Part shown: piece after piece, positions 7,660 to 17,624 of the stretch
Position numbering within the stretch: position 1 is the stretch's first letter
Layout of the letters: each line of letters opens with the position of its first letter
Assembly (NCBI GenBank): GCA_963728895.1
Contig: CAVSLM010000001.1
Location: forward strand, 248,001-312,000
Source of the DNA: CAVSLM01 sp963728895
GTDB taxonomy: Bacteria; Pseudomonadota; Gammaproteobacteria; JBBQDK01
Reading direction: 5' to 3'
DNA length: 64,000 nucleotides
Notes under the pieces: generated by a model
Database searches by the model: none
What the model saw: only the letters and a program-made list of their open reading frames with translations
Told to the model about the DNA's origin: nothing
Translations under genes and position numbers: made by a program

Positions 7660-9858
7660 TTATTCCGGCTTGAGGACGATGCCTGCCAGAGGCGGCAGGG
7701 TGAGCAGCAGGGAATAGGGCCTGCCCATCCAGGGTACGGCGTCGGCGATGACCCCGCCGTTTCCGATGTTGCTGCCACCGTAGTAGGTGGAATCCGAATT
7801 CAGCACTTCACGATAGTAGCCGGGCCGCGGAACGCCGATGCGGTAGGCCATGCGGGGCACCGGCGTAAAGTTCAGCACCACGATCATGATCTCTTCGCCC
7901 TCCTTGCGCAGATAGCTCAGCGTCGACTGCGCCGAGTCGTGACAGTCGACCCATTCGAACCCCCGATCGTCGAAGTCGTGATGGTGCAAGGCTGGCTGAT
8001 AGCGATAAAGCCGGTTGAGGTCGCCGACCAGATCGCGTACGCCCCGGTGCTGAGGGACATCCAGCAGGTCCCAGTCGAGCGCCGTCGCGTGGTTCCACTC
8101 CCTACCCTGTGCGAATTCGTTGCCCATGAACAACAGCTTCTTCCCCGGGTACGTAAACAGGTAGGTGTAGAGCAGGCGCACATTGGCAAAGCGTTGCCAG
8201 GGGTCGCCGGGCATCTTGTCGAGGATGGAGCGCTTGCCGTGCACGACCTCGTCGTGAGAGAAGGGCAGCAGGAAGTTTTCGCTGAACGCATACAGCAGTC
8301 CGAACGTCAGCTGGTCGTGGTGGTAGTGGCGGTGAATCGGGTCCTTGCTCATGTACAGCAGGGTGTCATGCATCCATCCCATGTTCCATTTCATGGAGAA
8401 GCCGAGACCGCCCAGCCAGGTCGGGCGCGTCACCTGCGGCCACGCGGTGGACTCCTCTGCGATCATCAGACTGCCCGGCACCTGGCTATGGGTCACGCGG
8501 TTCAGCTCGCGCAGGAAATCGATGGCTTCCAGGTTTTCGTTGCCGCCGTAGATATTCGGAACCCATCCATTGGCATTGCGCGAGTAGTCCAGGTACAGCA
8601 TCGAGGCCACGGCGTCCACGCGCAGCCCATCCAGATGAAACTCCTCGAGCCAGTACAGGGCACTGGACAGCAGGAAGCTGCGGACTTCGTTGCGCCCGAA
8701 GTTGTAGATCAGCGTGCCCCAGTCGCGATGCTCGCCGCGTCGCGGATCCTCGTGCTCGTAGAGTGCGCTGCCGTCGAAGCGCGCAAGTCCGTGGGCGTCC
8801 TTGGGGAAGTGCGCCGGCACCCAGTCGAGCAGCACGCCGATGCCGTGGCGGTGGCAGTAGTCGACGAAATAGCGGAAATCGGCCGGCGTGCCAAAGCGGC
8901 TGGTCGGCGCGAAATAGCCGACGGTCTGATAGCCCCAGGAGTCGTCCAGCGGGTGCTCGGTGATGGGCAGGAGCTCGATGTGAGTGAAACCCGTGGCGGT
9001 AACGTAGGCGACCAGGCGTTCGGCGAGCTGGCGATAGTCCAGGAAGCCGCCTTTCAGCTCGCGCTGCCACGACCCGAGATGAACCTCGTAGACGGAAAGC
9101 GGCTCGTGCAACCAGTTGTGGTGCTGGCGCCGTTCCAACCACTCACCGTCCTGCCAGGCGTAGGGGTCAGCGCCGTCGACGATCGAGGCCGTGCTCGGCC
9201 GCACCTCGAAGTGCTGGGCATAGGGATCGGCCTTGAGGTGGATGGCGCCGGTGGCGCGATTGCGGACCTCGAACTTGTACAGCGCGCCAGCCTGCAGCTC
9301 GGGTATGAACAGTTCCCAGACCCCTCCGCCGCCGCGCACGCGCATTGGATGGCAGCGCCCGTCCCAGTCGTTGAAATCCCCGACCACGCTGACCCGCTCG
9401 GCATTTGGTGCCCAGGTGGCGAAGCGCACGCCCGGAATCCCGTCCGCCGTGTGGTGGTGGGCACCCATGAACCGGTAGGCGTGCCCGTGTCGTCCTTCAC
9501 TGAACAGGTGCAGGTCGAAGTCCGAGAGCTGGGGCGGAAAACAATACGGATCGTGGGCCGTATGCCTCGTGCCGTGGCGATCTACCCAGCTCAGACGGTA
9601 GCGCTCGGGTACGGCATCCCGGCGTCCGGTCCATTCGAACCAGTCGGTGCCGGACAGGCGCTTCATGATCAGTCCGCCGTCCGCGATCTCTACGGAGGCC
9701 GCGCCGGGGAGGTGGGTGCGTACCACGGCGCCCGCAGCGTGCCAATGCTTGCCCAGAAGGGTAAAGGGATCGTGATGGCGCGCCTCGAGTACCCGCCGCA
9801 CTTCGGGGGAAACGGGAGAGACGCTGCTGGTCCCAGAGGGATTTTCGGTTTGCTGCAC
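7660..9858 (-). CDS. glgB: 1,4-alpha-glucan branching enzyme (GH13)
   Basis: About 732 aa. It makes alpha-1,6 branches in glycogen. An N-terminal CBM48-like domain (DPFTLLGKH, then FATWAPNAERVSVVGDFNDWDG) is followed by the GH13 barrel with the nucleophile in DGLRVDAVASML, the acid Glu in MIAEESTAWP, and FSHDEVVHGKRS. The C-terminal beta domain ends GIVLKPE. GTG 9858 is preferred: it has AAGG upstream and gives an N-terminus of normal length. The frame is open to an ATG at 9975, which would add 39 poorly conserved residues. Divergent from glgC. Confidence 0.95.
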   Translation of the reverse strand: MQQTENPSGTSSVSPVSPEVRRVLEARHHDPFTLLGKHWHAAGAVVRTHLPGAASVEIADGGLIMKRLSGTDWFEWTGRRDAVPERYRLSWVDRHGTRHTAHDPYCFPPQLSDFDLHLFSEGRHGHAYRFMGAHHHTADGIPGVRFATWAPNAERVSVVGDFNDWDGRCHPMRVRGGGGVWELFIPELQAGALYKFEVRNRATGAIHLKADPYAQHFEVRPSTASIVDGADPYAWQDGEWLERRQHHNWLHEPLSVYEVHLGSWQRELKGGFLDYRQLAERLVAYVTATGFTHIELLPITEHPLDDSWGYQTVGYFAPTSRFGTPADFRYFVDYCHRHGIGVLLDWVPAHFPKDAHGLARFDGSALYEHEDPRRGEHRDWGTLIYNFGRNEVRSFLLSSALYWLEEFHLDGLRVDAVASMLYLDYSRNANGWVPNIYGGNENLEAIDFLRELNRVTHSQVPGSLMIAEESTAWPQVTRPTWLGGLGFSMKWNMGWMHDTLLYMSKDPIHRHYHHDQLTFGLLYAFSENFLLPFSHDEVVHGKRSILDKMPGDPWQRFANVRLLYTYLFTYPGKKLLFMGNEFAQGREWNHATALDWDLLDVPQHRGVRDLVGDLNRLYRYQPALHHHDFDDRGFEWVDCHDSAQSTLSYLRKEGEEIMIVVLNFTPVPRMAYRIGVPRPGYYREVLNSDSTYYGGSNIGNGGVIADAVPWMGRPYSLLLTLPPLAGIVLKPE

Positions 9859-10046
9859 GTGCTTGCCGCCGACCTTGGAGTTGCCTGACAGAGCCGAATA
9901 AATGAGCGCTGGGAACCCGTTAACAATTCGCTCGCAGATGGTACCATAAGCGCCCAACCCGGATCGAAGTCCCATCTAGACGACAATCGGACCGCGACGG
10001 AACCGTCAGGGCCGACCTACGAATCGGTACAGGAGCAGAGCATCAG

Positions 10047-11315
10047 ATGAGTGTCACTCAGGCCCCCCGTTTTGTCAGTCGCCTCACACGCGACACGCTG
10101 GCGTTGATATTGGCCGGCGGTCGGGGATCGCGCCTGAAGCACCTCACCCTGTGGCGCGCCAAACCCTCGGTCCCATTCGGCGGGAAATTCCGCATCGTCG
10201 ACTTTCCGCTGTCGAACTGCATCAACTCCGGCATCCGGCGCATCGGCGTGCTCACACAATACAAGGCGCACTCGCTGATCCGGCACATACAGCAGGGATG
10301 GGGATTCCTGCGCGGCGAATTCGGCGAGTTCGTGGAGCTGCTTCCGGCACAGCAGCGCGTCGAAGCTTCGTGGTATGCAGGCACCGCGGATGCCGTCTAT
10401 CAGAACCTCGATATCATCCGCAACCACAACCCCGCCTACGTGTTGATCCTGGCCGGCGACCACATCTACAAGATGGACTACGGCCCGATGATCGCCTACC
10501 ACGTTGAGCAGGGGGCGGACATGACCGTGGGGTGCATCGAGGTACCGCTCGATCGCGCCAGCCAGTTCGGCCTGATGGCCGTCAACGAGGGTGGGGCGGT
10601 GCGCGGGTTCGATGAGAAACCCGAGCATCCCGAGCCCGTGCATGGCCGCGACGATGTCGCGCTGGCCTCCATGGGGATCTACGTCTTCAACACCGGATTC
10701 CTCTACGAACAGCTGATCCGCGACGCCGACACTTCGTACTCGACCCACGATTTCGGCAAGGACATCATTCCGGCATCGATCACCAAGTATCGCGTCATGG
10801 CCTATCCGTTCCGTGACGTGCAGAGCGGCCGACAGGCGTACTGGCGCGACGTCGGTACCGTGGATGCATTCTGGGAAGCGAACATGGAACTCATCTCGGT
10901 CACGCCGGAGCTCAATCTGTACGACGAGAAGTGGCCGATCTGGACCTATCAGGAACAGCTACCGCCGGCGAAGTTTGTGTTCGATGACGACGGCCGGCGG
11001 GGCATGGCGGTGGACTCGATGGTGTCGGGCGGCTGCGTCATCTCGGGTGGCCAGGTGCGACATTCGCTGCTGTTCTCCAACGTGAAGGTGGACTCGTTTG
11101 CCGAAATCACAGACAGTGTGGTGCTCCCCAACGTGACCATTGCCCAGCACGCGCGCATCTGCCGGGCGGTGATCGACAAGGGCTGCGAGATCACCGAAGG
11201 CACGGTGATCGGTGAAGATCCCGAGGAAGACGCCAGGCGGTTCTACATTACGCCGGGAGGAGTGGTGCTGGTGACGCCCGAGATGCTCGGTTCCGAACTG
11301 CACCATGTCCGGTGA
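10047..11315 (+). CDS. glgC: Glucose-1-phosphate adenylyltransferase
   Basis: 422 aa. Makes ADP-glucose from glucose-1-phosphate and ATP, the committed step of bacterial glycogen synthesis. The nucleotidyltransferase loop AGGRGSRL (with KPSVPFGGKFRIVDFPLSNC) sits at residues 16-55. The catalytic block GDHIYKMDYG follows, then a C-terminal left-handed beta-helix (VSGGCVISGGQVRHSLLFSNVKV). First gene of a rightward unit: the GH57 gene starts 11 bases before its stop. AGGAG lies upstream but at a long spacing of 11 bases. Confidence 0.97.
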   Translation: MSVTQAPRFVSRLTRDTLALILAGGRGSRLKHLTLWRAKPSVPFGGKFRIVDFPLSNCINSGIRRIGVLTQYKAHSLIRHIQQGWGFLRGEFGEFVELLPAQQRVEASWYAGTADAVYQNLDIIRNHNPAYVLILAGDHIYKMDYGPMIAYHVEQGADMTVGCIEVPLDRASQFGLMAVNEGGAVRGFDEKPEHPEPVHGRDDVALASMGIYVFNTGFLYEQLIRDADTSYSTHDFGKDIIPASITKYRVMAYPFRDVQSGRQAYWRDVGTVDAFWEANMELISVTPELNLYDEKWPIWTYQEQLPPAKFVFDDDGRRGMAVDSMVSGGCVISGGQVRHSLLFSNVKVDSFAEITDSVVLPNVTIAQHARICRAVIDKGCEITEGTVIGEDPEEDARRFYITPGGVVLVTPEMLGSELHHVR

Positions 11316-13011
11316 TCAGCGCCTGCAGGTGGTGCTGTGCTGGCACATGCACCAGCCCCAGTATCGGGACCTGGTCCGCGGCGAGTATCAGCGATCCTGG
11401 ACCTACCTCCACGCAATCAAGGATTACGTGGACATGGCGGCCCACCTGGAGGGGCTGCCCGAGGCGCGCGCGGTCGTAAACTTCTCACCCGTGCTGCTCG
11501 AACAGATCACGGATTACGCTGCGCAGGTCCGAGGCTTTTTCACCGACAGCGTACCGATACGCGATCCGCTGCTGGCGGCGCTTTATAATCCCGTCCTTCC
11601 CGTGGAGCCCGAGGCCCGACTGGCGCTGATGCGCCACTGCCTGCAGGCCAACCGTGCGCGCCTGATCGAGCGCTTCCCGAGCTACCTGGGCCTGGCGGAC
11701 ATGGCCGGATGGCTGCAGCAGCATCCGGACTTCATGATGTACATCGACGACCAGTTCCTGGCCGACCTGCTGACCTGGTACCACATCGCCTGGCTGGGTG
11801 AAACCGTCCGGCGGCAGGATGCCCGGATCAAGCGGCTCATGGACCAGGGCCAGGGCTACAGCCTGGATGATCGGCGCGAGCTGTTGCAGGTGATCGGAGA
11901 GCTTCTTGCGGGGATTGCAGGACGCTATGCAAAGCTGGCGGAAATGAAGCGCGTCGAGCTGTCGGTCTCGCCCTACGCGCATCCCATTGTGCCATTGCTT
12001 CTGGACCTGCAGAGCGCCCGCGAGGCCATGCCGCAGGTTCAGCTGCCGCTTCTGGCGCAGTATCCGGGTGGCCATGAACGGGCGCGATGGCATCTCGAGC
12101 AGGGAATCAAAACCTTTGAGCGCTGTTTTGGGATCCACCCGAGAGGCTGCTGGCCCTCCGAGGGCGGGATCAGCGCTCCGACCCTGGTGTTGCTGGAGGA
12201 AATGGGGTTTCGCTGGGCCGCGAGCGGAGAGGCGGTGCTGAACCACAGCCTGGCAGTGGCGCCCAAGCTACAGGGTCTGACCCGCGCGCAGACGCATTAC
12301 CATCCCTGCCGGGTGCAGCAGGGAAAGCTCGCCTGCTTCTTCCGCAATGATGGCCTGTCCGACATGATCGGGTTCAGCTACTCGAGTTGGCACGCCGACG
12401 ATGCCGTGGCCAACCTGGTGCATCATCTGGAGAACGTCGCGCGCGAGTGCCAGGGTCGCAAGGGCAGCGTGGTGTCGATCGTGCTGGATGGGGAAAATGC
12501 CTGGGAATACTATCCGGAGAATGGCTACTATTTTCTGAGCGCGCTGTATCGCCGGTTGTGCGAGAACCCCAGGCTGCGGCTGACGACCTTCTCGGAAGTG
12601 CTGGACAGGCGCGCGCCGCTGTTGACCCTTCCCAAGCTCGTTTCGGGAAGCTGGGTGTACGGCACGTTTTCCACCTGGATCGGCGACCCGGACAAGAACC
12701 ATGGGTGGGACCTGCTCGGAGAGGCCAAGCGCACCTTCGACGAGGTGATGGCATCGGGGAAGCTCACCAGGGCACAGGCGGAGCTCGCCGAACGCCAGCT
12801 CGCGATCTGCGAGGGTTCGGACTGGTTCTGGTGGTTCGGCGACTACAATCCGGAGGCGACGGTAAGCGACTTCGAACGGCTGTTCCGCCTGCACCTGAGC
12901 AACCTTTACCAGATGCTCGGTCGTACTCCGCCGCAGGACCTGACCCAGGTGATCTCCCATGGAAAGGGCCGGCCGGACCTCGGCGGAGTCATGCGACCCG
13001 CGCAATCCTGA
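11305..13011 (+). CDS. Glycoside hydrolase family 57 protein (alpha-glucan active)
   Basis: 568 aa. GH57 conserved regions can be seen in order: region 1 CWHMHQPQYRD near residue 12, a GCWPSEGGIS block around 278 carrying the nucleophile Glu, and VLDGENAWEYYPENGYYF around 400 with the acid Asp. GH57 includes alpha-amylases, 4-alpha-glucanotransferases, branching enzymes and amylopullulanases. This protein matches the COG1449-type alpha-amylase/alpha-mannosidase group; exact activity cannot be told from sequence. It overlaps glgC by 11 bases, so a role in glycogen or maltodextrin turnover is a strong inference. No signal peptide. Confidence 0.9.
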   Translation: MSGDQRLQVVLCWHMHQPQYRDLVRGEYQRSWTYLHAIKDYVDMAAHLEGLPEARAVVNFSPVLLEQITDYAAQVRGFFTDSVPIRDPLLAALYNPVLPVEPEARLALMRHCLQANRARLIERFPSYLGLADMAGWLQQHPDFMMYIDDQFLADLLTWYHIAWLGETVRRQDARIKRLMDQGQGYSLDDRRELLQVIGELLAGIAGRYAKLAEMKRVELSVSPYAHPIVPLLLDLQSAREAMPQVQLPLLAQYPGGHERARWHLEQGIKTFERCFGIHPRGCWPSEGGISAPTLVLLEEMGFRWAASGEAVLNHSLAVAPKLQGLTRAQTHYHPCRVQQGKLACFFRNDGLSDMIGFSYSSWHADDAVANLVHHLENVARECQGRKGSVVSIVLDGENAWEYYPENGYYFLSALYRRLCENPRLRLTTFSEVLDRRAPLLTLPKLVSGSWVYGTFSTWIGDPDKNHGWDLLGEAKRTFDEVMASGKLTRAQAELAERQLAICEGSDWFWWFGDYNPEATVSDFERLFRLHLSNLYQMLGRTPPQDLTQVISHGKGRPDLGGVMRPAQS

Positions 13012-13126
13012 ATGCATGTCGTGGAAATCGCGGGCGCCGCACCGTCGCGCACGCCGCAGTCATGTCCGCCGGCCGGGTACTGCTTGGGAGCCGTTGCCTG
13101 GATAGTGGCTTTGCTATGGGCCTTGC

Positions 13127-14614
13127 ATGACCTCCAAATCAACTCACAAGAAGAGCAACGGTGCACTCGATGGGCGGCGCGCCGGCGTGCTGTTGCACCC
13201 CACGTCATTGCCCGGACCCGGGCGCGCCGGCGAAATCGGCCCTGAAGCGCGGCGTTTCGTTGAATTCCTTGCGGCCAGCGGTTTCTCGGTGTGGCAGACG
13301 CTTCCCCTGGGGCCCACGCACGAGGACAACTCGCCATACCAGTGCCTGTCTTCACATGCCGGAGATCCGCGCCTGATCAGCGTCGAGCGCCTGGCACAGT
13401 GGGGCTGGCTGCCGGATTCCGGGGACTGCGCTGATCGTGCGGTCCAGCTGCGGGCAGCCCGGCGCTACTTCGCCGGGAAACGTGGCGCGGAGTTGGAGGA
13501 GTTCGAGGCGTTCCTCGCCGCGCATGCCTACTGGCTCGAGGACTACGTGCTCTACAGCGCGCTACGCGAGGAGTATCAGGGGCGGCCGTGGTGGGAGTGG
13601 CCGGCACCACTGCGCAATCGCGAACCGCAAGCGCTGCAGGAGGCGCGGGTACGCAACGCCGGGTCGATCGCGCAACAGCGCTTCGAGCAGTTCGTGTTTT
13701 TCCGTGAATGGTTCGAGCTGAAGGCTTACGCCAACGGGCACGGCGTGCTGATGTTCGGCGACATGCCGATCTTTGTCGCCGAGGACAGTGCCGAGGTGTG
13801 GGCGCAGCGGGAGTATTTCGCCTTCGACGACGAGGGTCGCCTGCAGGCGGTTGCGGGTGTGCCCCCGGACTATTTTTCCGCGACCGGGCAGCGCTGGGGC
13901 AATCCCCATTACCGCTGGGAACGCATGGAGGAGGACGGCTTTGCGTGGTGGATGCAGCGCATGCGCACCCAGCTCATGCTCTTCGATCTGGTGCGGATCG
14001 ATCACTTCCGCGGCTTCGAGTCGTACTGGGAGATTCCCGCCCATGCCGAGACTGCGGTGCAAGGCCGCTGGGTCAAAGCGCCCGGCGACGCCCTGTTCAA
14101 GACGTTGCGCCAGGCTTTTGATCCGCTGCCCCTGGTGGCCGAGGACCTGGGCGTCATTACGCCGCCCGTGGAAGCCATGCGGCGCCGCTACGGACTGCCG
14201 GGCATGAAGATCCTGCAGTTCGCCTTTGACGGAAGCACGGACAACCCTTACCTGCCGCACAACCACGAAGAGAACAGCGTGGTGTATACCGGCACCCACG
14301 ACAACAATACGACACTCGGCTGGTTCGACGAGCTGCCCGCGGAGAGCCGCGGCTATGTGGAGGAGTACCTCGGCCACTCCCGGGAGGAGATGCCCTGGCC
14401 ATTGATCCGGGCCGCCTGCGAGTCGGTGGCGAGACTCGCGATCATGCCCATGCAGGATGTGCTCATGCTCGGCAGCGAGCACCGTATGAATCTGCCCGGC
14501 ACGGTGCGCGGCAACTGGAGCTGGAGGCTCGACTGGGGCCAGGTGCCGGAAGATCTGCCCGCAAGATTACGGCACTTGGTGAAGTTGTACGGCCGCTGTC
14601 CTTTCAAAGCCTGA
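13127..14614 (+). CDS. malQ: 4-alpha-glucanotransferase (amylomaltase, GH77)
   Basis: 495 aa, full length. Transfers glucan chains between maltodextrins released from glycogen. Signatures: HPTSLPGPG near the N-terminus, nucleophile Asp in FDLVRIDHFRGFESYWEIP, acid Glu in LVAEDLG, and YTGTHDNNTTLGWF. Begins 115 bases after the GH57 gene, in the same direction. The start is the first in-frame ATG; no strong Shine-Dalgarno is visible. It ends next to repeat copy B and is convergent with glgP. Confidence 0.97.
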   Translation: MTSKSTHKKSNGALDGRRAGVLLHPTSLPGPGRAGEIGPEARRFVEFLAASGFSVWQTLPLGPTHEDNSPYQCLSSHAGDPRLISVERLAQWGWLPDSGDCADRAVQLRAARRYFAGKRGAELEEFEAFLAAHAYWLEDYVLYSALREEYQGRPWWEWPAPLRNREPQALQEARVRNAGSIAQQRFEQFVFFREWFELKAYANGHGVLMFGDMPIFVAEDSAEVWAQREYFAFDDEGRLQAVAGVPPDYFSATGQRWGNPHYRWERMEEDGFAWWMQRMRTQLMLFDLVRIDHFRGFESYWEIPAHAETAVQGRWVKAPGDALFKTLRQAFDPLPLVAEDLGVITPPVEAMRRRYGLPGMKILQFAFDGSTDNPYLPHNHEENSVVYTGTHDNNTTLGWFDELPAESRGYVEEYLGHSREEMPWPLIRAACESVARLAIMPMQDVLMLGSEHRMNLPGTVRGNWSWRLDWGQVPEDLPARLRHLVKLYGRCPFKA

Positions 14615-14637
14615 TGCAGGTGAGATTTCCGGGCTAG
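14613..14637. repeat. Interspersed element, copy B (solo end, 25 bp)
   Basis: GGTGAGATTTCCGGGCTAG, preceded by GATGCA, matches the right terminus of the complete copy at 31091-31115 with two mismatches over about 25 bases. It fills the whole gap between malQ and glgP: malQ's TGA touches one end, and glgP's TAG (14634-14636, leftward) lies in the terminal CTAG. Confidence 0.7.
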
Positions 14638-17192
14638 AGCCAGATCAGGCAGCCGGTTTCGAACGGATGGCTCAGCAACGCGAAGTAGGGATACATGCGT
14701 AGCTTGTAATGCTGCAGTCCCGGCAGGCGCGGGCAGAGATCGAGCTCGAACAGCGTTTCTCCGGCTTCGTTGTTTCCCGCCGGGCTGAGCACAAAGCGGT
14801 CCTGTACGACAAACTCGCCGCTCTCGTTCTCGGTTCCCACCAGGCATTCCACGATGACGTCGTCCGCCGTGAGACCGCTGAGGTCCGCGGCAACGCGGAT
14901 CGGGAGGCTCGCCCCGGCCTTGATTTCTTCCAACACCGAATCGATGCGGCGGATCCGCACGCGCGGCCACACACGCGCCACCCTCGACTTCCATTTCGCG
15001 AGCTGACGCGCCGGTGCGGCATCCGAATCGGCGAGGCGGCGGCGCTGGCGCAGCGCCGGACCGTAAAAATGTTTGACGTAGTCCATGACCATGCGCTGGG
15101 CGTTGAACTGGGGCATGATCGATTTCATCGAAGCCTTCGACATTTTGACCCAGCCCGGCGAGTAGCCGTGCCCGTTGCGCTGGTAGTAGAGCGGAACGAC
15201 CTGGTTTTCCAGCAGCCCGAGCAGATCCTGCGCCTCCTCGCGGTTTCTATAGCTGGCATCGTACTGCGGTCCGTGGGGCGTGATTGCCCAGCCGTTGTCG
15301 CCGTTGTAGCCCTCGCCCCACCAGCCGTCCGTCACGCTCAGGTTGATGACACCGTTGATGCCACCCTTCTGCCCGGAGGTACCGCTGGCTTCGAGGGGAT
15401 ACTCGGGGTTGTTGAGCCACACGTCGACGCCTGTGACCAGCTTGCGCGCCAGTGCCAGATCGTAACCTTCCAGCAGAATGATCTTGCCCTCGAACTCCGG
15501 ACGGCGCGAGAACTCCTGCACGACGCGGATGAGCTGCTGGCCTGGAAGATCATTGGGATGCGCCTTGCCGGCAAATATGATGACGATGGGCCGGTTGGGA
15601 TCGCTCAGTAGCCGTTCCAGGCGCTGCGGATCGGTGAACAACAGTGTGGCGCGCTTGTAGGTTGCGAACCGGCGCGCGAAACCGATGGTGAGTATGTCGG
15701 TTTCGTGAGGCGAAAGCTGGCGTATGACACGCTCGATTTGTGCCTCGCTCCAGCAGTTGCGCCGGTGCTGCAGCACCACGCGGCGTCGCACGTCGTCCAG
15801 CAGCTCGGACTTCAGGGATTGGCGCAGGCTCCAGTAGCTGTGGTCGGGGATGTCATCGATGCGTTCCCAATAGCCGGTGTTGAGCAGCTCATTGCGCCAT
15901 TCGCCGCCCCAGCGCATGTCGAACAGGTTCACCCACTCGCGCGCCAGGAAGGTCGGTACGTGCACGCCGTTGGTCACGTAGGAGACTGGATTCTCGGCCG
16001 GCGGTACCTGTGGCCAGATGTAGCCTTCCATGGTCGATGCAACGGCCCCGTGGATACGGCTCACACCGTTGTGGAAGCGTGAGCCGTGCAGCGCCAGCGC
16101 GGTCTGGTTGAAGCTGCCGTGCGCGCCCGGGCTCTCGCCGAGTCGCATGAAGGTCGGCAGGTCGATCCCCAGCTCCTTGAGGAAGTCCTGGAAGTAGTTG
16201 TTGACCTGATTCTGATCGAAGATGTCGTGACCAGCAGAGACAGGCGTGTGGGTGGTGAACACAGTACCTGCGGCCACCAGCTCCAGTGCACTTGCGAAGT
16301 CCATACCCTGCGCCACGCGTTCGCGGCAGCGCTCCAGGATCTGGAACGCGGCATGGCCTTCGTTGATGTGCCACACGGTCGGACGCAGGCCGAGGGCGCG
16401 TAGGGCGCGCACCCCGCCGATGCCCAGCACCACCTCCTGCTGGATGCGCGTGTTGCTGTCGCCACCGTAGAGCTGATAGGTGATCGAGCGGTCCGGACCG
16501 TCGTTCACGGGCAGGTCGCTGTCGAGCAGATAGAGGTTGATATGACCGGCCTTGGCGCTCCATACCTTCAGGGTGACCGCCCTTCCCGGGAACATCACCT
16601 GCACCTGGACCTCGTTGCCGGCCGAATCGCGTGCCGGCGCGATGGGCAGATCGGCGAAATTGGTCGGCGTGTAATGTGCGACCTGGTTGCCCTGACCGTC
16701 GATGGTCTGGACGAAATAGCCCTGGCGGTAGAGCATCCCGACCGCGACGAAAGGCAGGCTCAGGTCGCTCGCGGCCTTGCAGTGGTCGCCAGCCAGAATG
16801 CCGAGGCCGCCGGAATAGATGGGCAGGCTCTCGTGGAACCCGAACTCGGCGCAGAAATACGCAACCAGGTCGTGCCGCGGATCGACGATTTCCTCGATGC
16901 CGGAGCGGATCTGTTCCTGTAGGTAGGAATCATATGCCGAAAGGACGCGATGGTAGTCCTCCATGTAGATCCGGTCCTCGGCCGCTTCTTCCAGTCGCTG
17001 CTGGGACACGCGGCGCAGGAACACCTTGGGGTTGTGCCCGCAGCTTTCCCAAAGATCGCGGTCGAGCCGGAAGAACAATGCCCGTACGTTGCGCTCCCAG
17101 CTGTAGAGCAGGTCGTTGGCCAGCTCTGCGAGACGTGAGAGGCGCTCGGGAACGGTGGGTTGGACTTCAAGCGTATAGCGCGTACCAGTCAT
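14634..17192 (-). CDS. glgP: Alpha-glucan (glycogen) phosphorylase, GT35
   Basis: 852 aa of the alpha-glucan family phosphorylase type (N-terminal DUF3417 segment with LLYSWERNVRALFFRLD). Releases glucose-1-phosphate from glycogen chains. The pyridoxal-phosphate region is plain: LEASGTSGQKGGINGVINLS, followed by DGWWGEGYNGDNGWAI. FCAEFGFHESLPIYSGGLG and THTPVSAGHDIF also match. Convergent with malQ. The last codon and stop (IWL, TAG) adjoin repeat copy B. With glgB, glgC, malQ and GH57 this completes a synthesis and breakdown set, except for glycogen synthase. Confidence 0.97.
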   Translation of the reverse strand: MTGTRYTLEVQPTVPERLSRLAELANDLLYSWERNVRALFFRLDRDLWESCGHNPKVFLRRVSQQRLEEAAEDRIYMEDYHRVLSAYDSYLQEQIRSGIEEIVDPRHDLVAYFCAEFGFHESLPIYSGGLGILAGDHCKAASDLSLPFVAVGMLYRQGYFVQTIDGQGNQVAHYTPTNFADLPIAPARDSAGNEVQVQVMFPGRAVTLKVWSAKAGHINLYLLDSDLPVNDGPDRSITYQLYGGDSNTRIQQEVVLGIGGVRALRALGLRPTVWHINEGHAAFQILERCRERVAQGMDFASALELVAAGTVFTTHTPVSAGHDIFDQNQVNNYFQDFLKELGIDLPTFMRLGESPGAHGSFNQTALALHGSRFHNGVSRIHGAVASTMEGYIWPQVPPAENPVSYVTNGVHVPTFLAREWVNLFDMRWGGEWRNELLNTGYWERIDDIPDHSYWSLRQSLKSELLDDVRRRVVLQHRRNCWSEAQIERVIRQLSPHETDILTIGFARRFATYKRATLLFTDPQRLERLLSDPNRPIVIIFAGKAHPNDLPGQQLIRVVQEFSRRPEFEGKIILLEGYDLALARKLVTGVDVWLNNPEYPLEASGTSGQKGGINGVINLSVTDGWWGEGYNGDNGWAITPHGPQYDASYRNREEAQDLLGLLENQVVPLYYQRNGHGYSPGWVKMSKASMKSIMPQFNAQRMVMDYVKHFYGPALRQRRRLADSDAAPARQLAKWKSRVARVWPRVRIRRIDSVLEEIKAGASLPIRVAADLSGLTADDVIVECLVGTENESGEFVVQDRFVLSPAGNNEAGETLFELDLCPRLPGLQHYKLRMYPYFALLSHPFETGCLIWL

Positions 17193-17343
17193 GAAGGCTC
17201 AGGGATTCGTATTGGGATCGGCGCAGGACGAGTGCGGGTCCGGGGATGTAATGTTCGGCAACGACGACACCCACTTGAGCGGATGACCGGGCGCCACCAT
17301 GCGCCTGTGGCTCTCGTGTCCGGGATCGGATGCGGGCCGGAAA

Positions 17344-17430
17344 TGGTGCCGGGGGAGAGACTCGAACTCTCACGGTGTTTCCACCACTGGATTTTGAGTC
17401 CAGCGCGTCTACCAGTTCCGCCATCCCGGC
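17344..17430 (-). tRNA. tRNA-Leu (anticodon CAA)
   Basis: 87 bases including an encoded CCA. Reading leftward: acceptor GCCGGGA, anticodon stem CTGGA/TCCAG with loop CTCAAAA (anticodon CAA), a long variable arm as expected for tRNA-Leu, and T-arm GAGAG-TTCGAGT-CTCTC. The seventh acceptor pair is A-C, a mismatch. Confidence 0.95.
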
Positions 17431-17442
17431 GACAGGCGGCCT

Positions 17443-17470
17443 AGTATAGTGTATCCGGTCGCTTGAGCAA
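17443..17470 (-). promoter_or_regulatory. Sigma-70 type promoter for tRNA-Leu
   Basis: Reading leftward: -35 TTGCTC (17465-17470), 16-base spacer, -10 TATACT (17443-17448). Transcription would begin about 6 bases before the tRNA. Confidence 0.65.
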
Positions 17471-17624
17471 GCCGAGGACGGTGCCGGGACGCGTGGCCGA
17501 TGCGTCGATCCGTCCCAAGCGCCTTTTCCCGGGTCGAGCAGACTTGCAGCACCCGGTGCCATGCGCCGATCCAGCGCCGCCCGGTGAAATGTGCAGCTTG
17601 GCGCCTGTGCTAATATCCGCCGCC

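Noticed and set aside
7939..9888. Rightward frame of 649 codons
   Set aside because: Exact antisense of glgB. Long antisense frames are expected in GC-rich DNA, and no protein family is recognisable.
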